DNA of 5,740 bases, from positions 1-5,740 of the forward strand of contig JBCCFC010000922.1 of NCBI GenBank assembly GCA_039029935.1, written 5' to 3'. A program made the translations under genes and the position numbers. A model generated the notes under the pieces. It was not told where the DNA came from and did no database searches. It saw nothing but the letters and a program-made list of their open reading frames with translations. This document shows, piece after piece, positions 1-5,706 of the stretch; within the stretch, counting starts at the first letter, position 1, and every line of letters starts with the position of its first letter. Source of the DNA: G039029935 sp039029935 (lineage in GTDB: Bacteria > Chloroflexota > Anaerolineae > Caldilineales > Caldilineaceae).

Positions 1-19
1 AAACAATCCATGTGGCCGC

Positions 20-47
20 ATTATACAAATCATAGCATCTATCATAG
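20..47 (-). promoter_or_regulatory. TATAAT box with upstream direct repeat CTATGAT
   Basis: A perfect -10 hexamer, TATAAT, lies at 25-20 on the minus strand. Just upstream are two CTATGAT repeats (47-41 and 35-29) with a 12-bp period. At 16-18 bp from the -10 box the -35 position has no TTGACA-like sequence and is instead filled by the upstream repeat, as expected if an activator replaces -35 recognition. The gene it would serve is outside the window. Confidence 0.3.
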
Positions 48-100
48 TACCATTTGTTTGAGGCAAACTCTTTATCTATTTTCAATTTTCTTCGTGAAAT

Positions 101-129
101 CTCACAGTATTCTCACAGATGACTGACAG
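101..129 (-). promoter_or_regulatory. Three 7-bp direct repeats at 11-bp period, Pho-box-like
   Basis: Read on the minus strand, the repeats are CTGTCAG (129-123), CTGTGAG (118-112) and CTGTGAG (107-101), each separated by 4 bp (TCAT, AATA). Spacing is exactly 11 bp. A 7-bp repeat with a 4-bp AT-rich spacer is the layout of OmpR/PhoB-type response-regulator sites, and CTGTCA is close to the PhoB half-site. It lies downstream of the ATPase stop and points left, so it would control a gene beyond position 1. Confidence 0.4.
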
Positions 130-165
130 TGGAATAGACATCTCTGTCCGGTGGGTAGCATATAC

Positions 166-3100
166 TTACACACATTCATTTGCAATGGTAACAAATTTGG
201 CATTGGTGAGTTCTACTTCATGTGCTATCTCCATGGCAAGATCCTGTACCTCATCTAATGGAATCGATTTATCTGTGAGCAACGTCACCATTGCTTTGAC
301 ACGTCGTCGCAACACAGGCGCATCGCCTTGGGTAGAGCGTCCCTCAAAGTGATAGTAGCGAGTAAAATACTCGGCGGCTTGTACAAAGTGCGTAATGGTT
401 GTTTGCAGATTGGAACGATTTAAGGAATGAGTATAATCATTGCCCATGTCTTGCTCAAGGTTGTTTAATGCCCAACGACCACGCTGCATATGCACTTTGC
501 CTTTGATTTCCCAATAGGCGTTGCCATTTGGGGGCGTCTCTGTGGTTAAATCAGATTGGTCGAGCGTATACTCAGATGGAATCTCTGTTTCACAGTGGTT
601 CAGATACGCCTCAAATTTGGCCTGATCACGCTGCAAGGCAGCGATCTCGGCCAAATCATCATAGGTATCTGCCGCTTGCAAAGACAGGTTATAGTGCTGT
701 CCTTTGTTTTCTTCGTTGCTCTGGTTTTCTTCGGTACTTTTCTTTGTAGCAACAGCCAACGCTTGCTCTAAAAATCCAGTGGCTTCAATCAATTTGATGT
801 TGGCTTCACCGAGTTGATTGCGTTCATGGAGCAGCTTGTCCCAATCACGATAGACACAACCTAATTCATTATAGGCTTCCCATAGGCGAATGGGTTCATT
901 GACCGTCTCGGCAGCCGTCAGTCCTCCGCTTGCTGTTGCGCTTGTACCTGGCGAGAAAATTTTGATCGCCTGTTGCAGAAAAGAAACGGCTTCTTCATAG
1001 AGTTCGAGTGCTGTTTCGGGTGTACAAATACCAAGTTTTGATAGCTGTGCCTTTTTGCGTAGCACATACCCCAACGCATTATAGGCCAACCCTTGCCCAC
1101 GTGACGCGTTTAGTTCGCAAAAAATGGCTAAGGCTTTCTCACAGTCATTGCGATCCCATGAAAAGAGAACCTGTTGCAGTGAGTAAATCAACCCACGTGT
1201 ATTATAGCTGAGAGCCAGTGGAAATTGTTTGTCTAAATCTTTGCGGATGCTGAGTGCCTCGGTGACATAGGCTTTGGCATGGTCTAAGTCACCCAACAAA
1301 GCCAATAAGTAGGCAAGATTGTTTAGTGTATCCGCCTTTTCATCAAAAACATCCACTGCCGAGTAATGCTGTAAGGCTGCGTGATAGGACTCGATTGCAT
1401 TTGCGTAATGGCCTCTACGTGTTTGAAGATAACCTAGTGTGTTATAAACACGCCCCAAGATACGTCCGTTGAGCCAATAGAGGTCATCAGCAGGGTCGAG
1501 TGTCTGTGCCTCCAATAGATGGATGCTGGTCTGCATCGTTTCTGTGGGTAAACCCATATCCGTATAGCTCAGTGCTTCGCCATAGACAGCCAACAGATGT
1601 CCCCAAAAGAAATCATCTGCCTCTGAACATATGGCTGCTATTTGGGCTTGAATGGCAGGCGTTATATCTTGAGGTTTGAAAGAAACAGCGACTTTGAGTT
1701 GCTGATAGTCGCTGGGTCCATGCTGAAGAATTAAATTGATGCTGGCGATGGCCTGTTCATAGCATGCCAAGATGACCAATCGCTTAATCCAGCGAATCAA
1801 CGTGTCCTGCTGTGCAAAACGCGTCAAGGGATGTTGGACGCCCTCTGGGTGGTCGTGTGACAGATTGAGAAAGGTGGCAATTTCGCTGCGTAGCTGTGTA
1901 TCCCACTCTTGGTCAAAGCTTTTGATCGCTTCTTCGCTCCAGTGCAGATAAGCGCGTTGATAGCCTCGTTGCAGATTACAGTGACACTCATAGTAGAGTG
2001 TGTTGGTGATCATGCGCAGATTTTCTGCGGCAGTGTAGGGTCTTGTGCCATCATCATGGTCGAGCCGATAGTAGTCGGCCAAGCGTTCATAACAATAGTA
2101 GCTTTGTTCAGGATAGGGCTGACATTGGTCAAATAACTCATAGAGGGCATCATGTAGAAAGACCTCCTTGGTGTTCTGTCGCGTTTTGACAATGCTCAAA
2201 TGACGAATCTCATCAAGGCGAGCTTGACAGTCCTTCGGGTTCCAGTGTGGTTCGAGGTGATGCAACAGGTCCGCCGTCAATCCTTTCCGCGCCAACGCCA
2301 AAAAGAAAAAGACCCGTTTGCGTTCATGTGTATAGTCAAAGAGCGCGTCCATGATTGCTTGTTGGATATGGGCTGAGTCTGCCTCAAATGTTTCTGGCGA
2401 CAGGTCAATGAATCCCTGGGCATAGAGTTCTGCCCACAACGCAAGCTGGACAGGAATACCGGGAACCGTATCGACCAAATAGTTGATGTAGCGTTCGCGT
2501 CGTTCGCTGTCGGCTTCAAAGTCGGGCATGTTTTGAAAATAGAGTCGAAGTAGCCGACGTTTGCCGGGTGCTTGAAATTCGTTGAGGGTGAATTGTTGTA
2601 GAATGCCTGTCGGTTTGGGATATAGGTTGGCTAGTTCTGTGGTTAAGACGGGGCAGGGTCTACCCGCAAAGAGAATGACTGTATTGGGGAGATTGCCAAT
2701 CACCTGCGTTAACCATTCGTAGACCGTGTCTTGGGTTTCGTGTAGATTACAAATGGTTTGGATCAAATGTGGTTCCGTGGATAGCTTTTCCAGCGTATCA
2801 AAGGCCAGAACAGGACGATTTGATTGGGCAAAGACTTGATATTCCGCTAAAAAAAGGTGTTGTAAATTGCTGCGTTCGCGCTGTAACATCTCACGCGAGA
2901 CACCTGCATCCATCTGCGTTTGAAAACGCGCAAACTGGCTGCGGTATGTCGTAAAGTAGGTCTGAGTGGGGTCAACCTGCTTGATAATGCTCATATTGAG
3001 TTCAAGCAGATTGTGCAGGTCTACATGATAGAGGTCGATAATCCCCGCCCAAAAAACAGATGGACTGGCACACACATCAACAAGCACAGCTGCCTGCTCC

Positions 3101-3345
3101 AAGAGTCGCGTTTTGCCAATTCCCCCAGACCCCGTGAATGCGACAATTTTGGTCTGTTGATCAGCCTCAATGGCCTCTTTCATCGCATCAAGTGCCTGTT
3201 CACGATAGATAAACTCAGCACGCTGAATATGGTGTGTGGCAGGATGGGCGCGAGTTTTGTAGGCTTCTTGTGCTTTTTTTGTTCCCCACTTGGCCGCTTC
3301 CTGCAAGAGGAATTGCCCCAAAACCGACAGAATACTTTCAAGCAT
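166..3345 (-). CDS. STAND P-loop ATPase with C-terminal TPR array
   Basis: The 1059-residue product has the architecture of a STAND (NB-ARC/NACHT-like) signalling ATPase. After a short helical N-terminus (1-45) comes a Walker A loop, GSGGIGKT (72-79), a Walker B-like strand ending in Asp183 with Glu186, a sensor-like strand ILFAGR (224-229), a GxP-type motif PGIPVQL (295-301) and a winged-helix segment ending in FLHD (396-399), which resembles the MHD motif of STAND proteins. The rest is helical: about six TPR-like units between 582 and 870, for example at 631-664 and 671-704, then a charged linker (870-882) and more helices to the end. In this family, ligand binding by the repeats triggers nucleotide exchange and oligomerisation. 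No effector domain (TIR, nuclease, protease, membrane segment) is visible at either end, so any effector must act in trans. The ATG has no Shine-Dalgarno; it follows the radical SAM gene by 57 bp. Its ligand is unknown. Confidence 0.9.
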   Translation of the reverse strand: MLESILSVLGQFLLQEAAKWGTKKAQEAYKTRAHPATHHIQRAEFIYREQALDAMKEAIEADQQTKIVAFTGSGGIGKTRLLEQAAVLVDVCASPSVFWAGIIDLYHVDLHNLLELNMSIIKQVDPTQTYFTTYRSQFARFQTQMDAGVSREMLQRERSNLQHLFLAEYQVFAQSNRPVLAFDTLEKLSTEPHLIQTICNLHETQDTVYEWLTQVIGNLPNTVILFAGRPCPVLTTELANLYPKPTGILQQFTLNEFQAPGKRRLLRLYFQNMPDFEADSERRERYINYLVDTVPGIPVQLALWAELYAQGFIDLSPETFEADSAHIQQAIMDALFDYTHERKRVFFFLALARKGLTADLLHHLEPHWNPKDCQARLDEIRHLSIVKTRQNTKEVFLHDALYELFDQCQPYPEQSYYCYERLADYYRLDHDDGTRPYTAAENLRMITNTLYYECHCNLQRGYQRAYLHWSEEAIKSFDQEWDTQLRSEIATFLNLSHDHPEGVQHPLTRFAQQDTLIRWIKRLVILACYEQAIASINLILQHGPSDYQQLKVAVSFKPQDITPAIQAQIAAICSEADDFFWGHLLAVYGEALSYTDMGLPTETMQTSIHLLEAQTLDPADDLYWLNGRILGRVYNTLGYLQTRRGHYANAIESYHAALQHYSAVDVFDEKADTLNNLAYLLALLGDLDHAKAYVTEALSIRKDLDKQFPLALSYNTRGLIYSLQQVLFSWDRNDCEKALAIFCELNASRGQGLAYNALGYVLRKKAQLSKLGICTPETALELYEEAVSFLQQAIKIFSPGTSATASGGLTAAETVNEPIRLWEAYNELGCVYRDWDKLLHERNQLGEANIKLIEATGFLEQALAVATKKSTEENQSNEENKGQHYNLSLQAADTYDDLAEIAALQRDQAKFEAYLNHCETEIPSEYTLDQSDLTTETPPNGNAYWEIKGKVHMQRGRWALNNLEQDMGNDYTHSLNRSNLQTTITHFVQAAEYFTRYYHFEGRSTQGDAPVLRRRVKAMVTLLTDKSIPLDEVQDLAMEIAHEVELTNAKFVTIANECV

Positions 3346-3379
3346 CGTGTTGATAGTTTTTTATGGTATAGGAAAGTGT

Positions 3380-3403
3380 AAAAAACGACCCCAAAATGTG
3401 GTC
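3380..3403 (-). terminator. Weak hairpin plus T6: possible attenuator between radical SAM and ATPase genes
   Basis: Starting at the last base of the radical SAM stop codon, the minus strand can fold GACC-A-CA-TTT-TG-G-GGTC (3403-3387): six pairs, one A-G mismatch and a three-base loop. One G and six T residues (3385-3380) follow. This has the layout of an intrinsic terminator, but the stem is short. It might lower expression of the ATPase relative to the enzymes rather than end transcription. No convincing promoter was found in the rest of the 57-bp gap. Confidence 0.3.
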
Positions 3404-4926
3404 TAATTCTGGCCGAACGCTGACGGCTGATTAGCTGAAAGCTTTTTTAGTAAACGCAACCCCTCCAACCGCAATAGGTCGGGATAAATTGTCTGATAGA
3501 CATGGCAATAGGGTGACTTGACATCATTTCTACCCGTCACACGATAGGTCAAGGCAGGACAACCGCCAGCACACCAATAGCGCCATGCGCAGGTTTGACA
3601 CCCTTCCTTTTCACCCACTGCCAGCGATTGAAAGTCTTGATCATAGTGTTTGATGTCCGCAAGTGGGTCCATTGCCCAGATATCGCTGACTGCCCGTTCG
3701 ATCTCCATCTGACAACGCGCCACCTTGCCCTGTTGGTCCACGACCATATAGCTATCGCCAACCCCACAAACCTGCTCATGGGGAATGCCAAAATTGGCCC
3801 GATCAACCAATGACCCCAAGATACTATGAGCAGGCAGATTTTGCTCAATCATGGCAAAACAACGACGCATCGAGGCAATCATCTGTGTATCTTCGGCGCG
3901 TAAATCCCCTTGTGTTGCGGTGGCATCATTCTCACGATAAAAATTTAGGTTGAAGAGCAAGTCATGTGCCAACGCAAAGTCAACCGCTGCCGCTGCATCC
4001 TCACCATTATGCGCCGTAACCGTGATAGATAGATGCGGGCGTACTCCATGCGCTAAAGCACGTTCAACTGACCGTTTTACGTGCATTGCGCTGCCTTTGC
4101 CATTAACAAAAACACGCTGTGCATCATGACCTTCGCCCAATCCGTCCAGTGAAATGGAAAGACCGATACCAGCGGTTTGCATAAAGGTCAACATGCGATT
4201 GGTCAAGGCAACCCCATTACTCAAGACGACTTCATGCAATTGAATGCCTGTCTGCCCCGCCAACCCCTGAGCATAGGTGTGCAACTTTTGGACCAAGCCA
4301 AAATTGAGCGTGGCTTCACCACCCGCATATTTGAGCTTGACCGCTGGAAACCCATGCTGTTGTGCGGACCGAAAGACGGCATCCACCGAGGCAAACCCAA
4401 CGGTGTCATTCATCGGTTCTGCACTCTTGTCAATATAACAATAGGTGCAGCGTAGATTACAGGCATTGGTGGTGTGTAGCCAAGCCACCAAGCAATCAGG
4501 TGTACCGCGATTAATGGCGGGTTGGCTCCCTACTGGTTCAATCAAGCCAAGCTCAACCAATCTTGCAACGGCTTGATGGGTGTCAATTTCAAACACACGC
4601 TCAATCTGTGCATCATCTAACGATCTAGGCTGTTCAAAACAGGTCAATAGCCGATGTGCCTCATGATTTAAGACCAATGGACCTGTCGTACTAAAGGGGT
4701 TAAAGACCAATGTATTGTTGTCTTTTAATTCTTGTCTATGCAACTGTGATGCCCTTTGCCAGTAGGATTCTTGAATTGAGGATTGCTCTAATGATAGAGT
4801 TGAATTTGTTGTTGGACAGGCACAATCTGAGTCCATCATCGGTATCAGGCCATTCCCTCTATGACTTTCAACATCATCTGCTCTAATGATTAAAAATTCT
4901 GTTTCTCGTTGTTTCATAGGTTCCAT
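3403..4926 (-). CDS. Radical SAM/SPASM protein, probable peptide or protein maturase
   Basis: The product is 507 residues from the ATG at 4926. The radical SAM motif CNLRCTYC (Cys156, Cys160, Cys163) binds the 4Fe-4S cluster that cleaves S-adenosylmethionine; a GGE motif (about 202-204) and SLDG (259-262) follow, as in peptide-modifying members. The C-terminal SPASM domain is complete: Cys387, then G-x4-Cys405, then Cys443-x2-Cys446-x5-Cys452-x3-Cys456-x17-Cys474, enough for two auxiliary clusters. Residues about 72-132 look like a PqqD/RRE-type winged helix, which in this superfamily binds precursor peptides. Residues 1-55 are polar, contain a CAC motif (35-37) and resemble no family I know. 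The start is uncertain: a TTG at 4944 abuts the GNAT stop, and ATGs lie at 4926 and 4917, none with a clear ribosome-binding site. The substrate is unidentified. The anaerobic sulfatase-maturase group is an alternative, but no sulfatase is nearby. Confidence 0.93.
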   Translation of the reverse strand: MEPMKQRETEFLIIRADDVESHRGNGLIPMMDSDCACPTTNSTLSLEQSSIQESYWQRASQLHRQELKDNNTLVFNPFSTTGPLVLNHEAHRLLTCFEQPRSLDDAQIERVFEIDTHQAVARLVELGLIEPVGSQPAINRGTPDCLVAWLHTTNACNLRCTYCYIDKSAEPMNDTVGFASVDAVFRSAQQHGFPAVKLKYAGGEATLNFGLVQKLHTYAQGLAGQTGIQLHEVVLSNGVALTNRMLTFMQTAGIGLSISLDGLGEGHDAQRVFVNGKGSAMHVKRSVERALAHGVRPHLSITVTAHNGEDAAAAVDFALAHDLLFNLNFYRENDATATQGDLRAEDTQMIASMRRCFAMIEQNLPAHSILGSLVDRANFGIPHEQVCGVGDSYMVVDQQGKVARCQMEIERAVSDIWAMDPLADIKHYDQDFQSLAVGEKEGCQTCAWRYWCAGGCPALTYRVTGRNDVKSPYCHVYQTIYPDLLRLEGLRLLKKLSANQPSAFGQN

Positions 4927-4944
4927 ACCAAATAAATTTTTCAA

Positions 4945-5451
4945 TCAGGGCAGAAAGTAAGCCATATATAACATATCAATATAGTTATTCTGCCAATAAA
5001 TTTGTCGCTGTTTGCGTCCTTCATGAACAAACCCAAAGGACTTATATAAATGTATAGCAATAGTATTGGTTTCAAAAACTTCTAGTGAAATTTTTTCAAT
5101 TTTACCTGTTTTTTTTGCGCATGCAATAGCCTTTTTCATCAATTGGTGACCAATCCCACGATTTCGGTAGGAGGGTAGGACAAAAATGCCCAAATTAGCA
5201 ACATGAGGAAAGAGCGTGTCTTTAGGTCCAGGTAGGATATTAACACTGCCACAAAATATCCCATTGATTTCAGCAACCAATAAGGTATGATCAGGAACAG
5301 TTTGAGGACGATATAACACTGCCTCCCATTGGGGTGTTGGGACAAACTGAGTTGTGAAAAATGCGCCACCCTCTTCACAGACCAACTGAATTCCATCGAT
5401 GATTTTGGTGGCGTCTGTGGGTTGCGCGCGCCGGATTGAAAGTGTATCCAT
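4945..5451 (-). CDS. GNAT-family N-acetyltransferase
   Basis: The 168-residue product has the usual length and layout of a single-domain GNAT enzyme, which transfers an acetyl group from acetyl-CoA to an amine in the cytoplasm. Motif A spans about residues 83-110 and contains the acetyl-CoA pyrophosphate loop RNRGIG (96-101), matching the family pattern Q/R-x-x-G-x-G/A. Motif B (about 122-146) has the typical Asn-129, the LY pair at 135-136 and the FGF at 139-141. The N-terminus, with IRRAQPTDA at residues 6-14, is a normal family start. The start is fixed by a TAG stop two codons upstream in frame; the only purine-rich stretch, AGAGG, touches the ATG, so ribosome binding looks weak. It is the first gene after the promoter at 5506-5534 and ends just before the radical SAM gene. 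The substrate is unknown; a RimI-like protein N-acetyltransferase or a small-molecule acetyltransferase are both possible. GC is clearly lower than in the next gene. Confidence 0.93.
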   Translation of the reverse strand: MDTLSIRRAQPTDATKIIDGIQLVCEEGGAFFTTQFVPTPQWEAVLYRPQTVPDHTLLVAEINGIFCGSVNILPGPKDTLFPHVANLGIFVLPSYRNRGIGHQLMKKAIACAKKTGKIEKISLEVFETNTIAIHLYKSFGFVHEGRKQRQIYWQNNYIDMLYMAYFLP

Positions 5452-5497
5452 CCTCTAAACATATCCATCTCTATTCAAAAATGAGCAACAGTTGTTT

Positions 5498-5623
5498 CTA
5501 TGCACAGTATACGCGAAAATCACAGCGTTGGCAACAACCTATTCTGACAAATTTTTTGACATTTTCCTCCTTGTGTCTCCCTTGATAACAACACAGGTTG
5601 CCAACCTGTGTTGTTATCATCAT
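5498..5623 (-). CDS. Candidate 41-residue Cys-rich ORF (speculative)
   Basis: A minus-strand frame from the ATG at 5623 (or the next codon, ATG at 5620) to a TAG at 5498-5500 encodes 41 residues. Six of these are cysteines: CC at 11-12, CC at 30-31, Cys34 and Cys40. It ends 46 bp before the acetyltransferase start. A small Cys-rich peptide next to an SPASM enzyme is what one would look for as a maturase substrate. Against it: there is no clear Shine-Dalgarno, it runs through the perfect palindrome and the consensus promoter, and the frame is also open upstream to the window edge, so it may be chance. Confidence 0.12.
   Translation of the reverse strand: MMITTQVGNLCCYQGRHKEENVKKFVRIGCCQRCDFRVYCA
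5506..5534 (-). promoter_or_regulatory. Sigma70-type promoter for the three-gene cluster
   Basis: On the minus strand a -35 box TTGCCA (5529-5534) and a -10 box TATACT (5506-5511) are separated by exactly 17 bp. Each box matches the consensus at five of six positions. The predicted transcription start is near 5499, giving a leader of about 48 nt before the acetyltransferase ATG. This is the best promoter-like sequence I see on the minus strand upstream of any of the three genes. The -35 box lies inside a partial palindrome, GTTG-C-CAAC, which suggests repressor control. Confidence 0.6.
5521..5540. promoter_or_regulatory. Degenerate second copy of the palindrome core, over the -35 box
   Basis: On the plus strand this stretch reads CACAG-c-GTTG-g-CAAC-aa-CCT. 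The core of the large palindrome reads CACAG-GTTG-C-CAAC-CT at 5592-5607. The same blocks occur in the same order with 1-2 bp insertions, and both have an odd-centred GTTG-N-CAAC. The two centres, 5531 and 5601, are 70 bp apart. A protein binding here would cover the -35 box. Operator function is inferred from position and similarity only. Confidence 0.4.
5539..5562 (-). CDS. Seven-codon ORF, possible leader peptide or remnant
   Basis: The ATG at 5562 opens a frame reading MSKNLSE and then TAG. It qualifies only because of the consensus AAGGAGG three bases upstream. No run of regulatory codons is present, and no attenuator pair of alternative hairpins was found downstream; the long palindrome is upstream instead. 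It may be the 5' stub of a decayed gene. A real translated product is unproven. Confidence 0.12.
   Translation of the reverse strand: MSKNLSE
5566..5572 (-). promoter_or_regulatory. Consensus Shine-Dalgarno AAGGAGG without a normal gene
   Basis: The minus strand carries a full AAGGAGG followed by AAA and an ATG at 5562. It is the strongest ribosome-binding site in the window, yet the reading frame it serves stops after seven codons. It also lies upstream of the predicted transcription start of the cluster, so it would be transcribed only from a promoter further right. It may be a leader-peptide site, the remnant of a lost gene, or chance. Confidence 0.35.
5583..5619. repeat. Perfect 37-bp palindrome (18-bp arms, 1-bp centre)
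   Basis: The left arm TGATAACAACACAGGTTG (5583-5600) is matched exactly by its reverse complement at 5602-5619 around a single C at 5601. No T-tract follows on either strand, so it is a poor rho-independent terminator, although the arm length would form a stable hairpin in RNA. It lies about 50 bp upstream of the -35 box of the cluster promoter. It could be an operator for a dimeric regulator, a terminator or mRNA-stability hairpin for a gene to the right, or a dispersed genomic palindrome. Confidence 0.9.
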
Positions 5624-5659
5624 CCGTGACGACTCACCATGTATGAATATCCGCCCTGA

Positions 5660-5706
5660 AAGTTGGGTGTAAGACAAGTTGGGGCCCCGGTAAAAAAAGC
5701 CGGCAA
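5660..5706. repeat. Short GC-rich palindromes and a direct repeat at the right edge
   Basis: The plus strand has AAGTTGGG twice (5660-5667 and 5676-5683), the 8-bp palindrome GGGGCCCC (5681-5688), and CCGG flanking an A7 run (CCGG-TAAAAAAAG-CCGG, 5687-5703). These could fold into a small structured RNA or be the end of an element continuing to the right. I recognise no riboswitch or other RNA family. The last bases, AGAGGGGAG (5731-5739), could be a ribosome-binding site for a plus-strand gene starting past the edge. Confidence 0.25.

Noticed and set aside
82..141. A 19-residue minus-strand ORF after the ATPase stop, considered as a precursor peptide
   Set aside because: It overlaps the 11-bp-period repeats, has one cysteine and no leader-like pattern, and its ribosome-binding site is weak.
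2920..3381. A 153-codon plus-strand frame antisense to the start of the ATPase gene
   Set aside because: It mirrors the P-loop region of a well-supported gene, has no recognisable domain and no plausible ribosome-binding site; it is a shadow frame.
4177..4455. A 92-codon plus-strand frame inside the radical SAM gene
   Set aside because: It is antisense to the radical SAM core and its sequence reflects the opposite strand; no independent coding evidence.
5139..5468. A 109-codon minus-strand frame overlapping the GNAT gene, starting at 5468
   Set aside because: It is out of frame with the clear GNAT motifs and matches no family. Translational coupling from this ATG cannot be excluded, but a real protein is unlikely.
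5462..5499. Small CAAC-T-GTTG inverted repeat in the GNAT leader as a third operator
   Set aside because: The arms are only 4 bp and lack the flanking CACAG and CCT blocks shared by the other two sites.
5583..5619. The palindrome as a standard rho-independent terminator
   Set aside because: No T-tract follows on either strand and the stem is not GC-rich, so termination was not called, though an RNA hairpin role remains possible.
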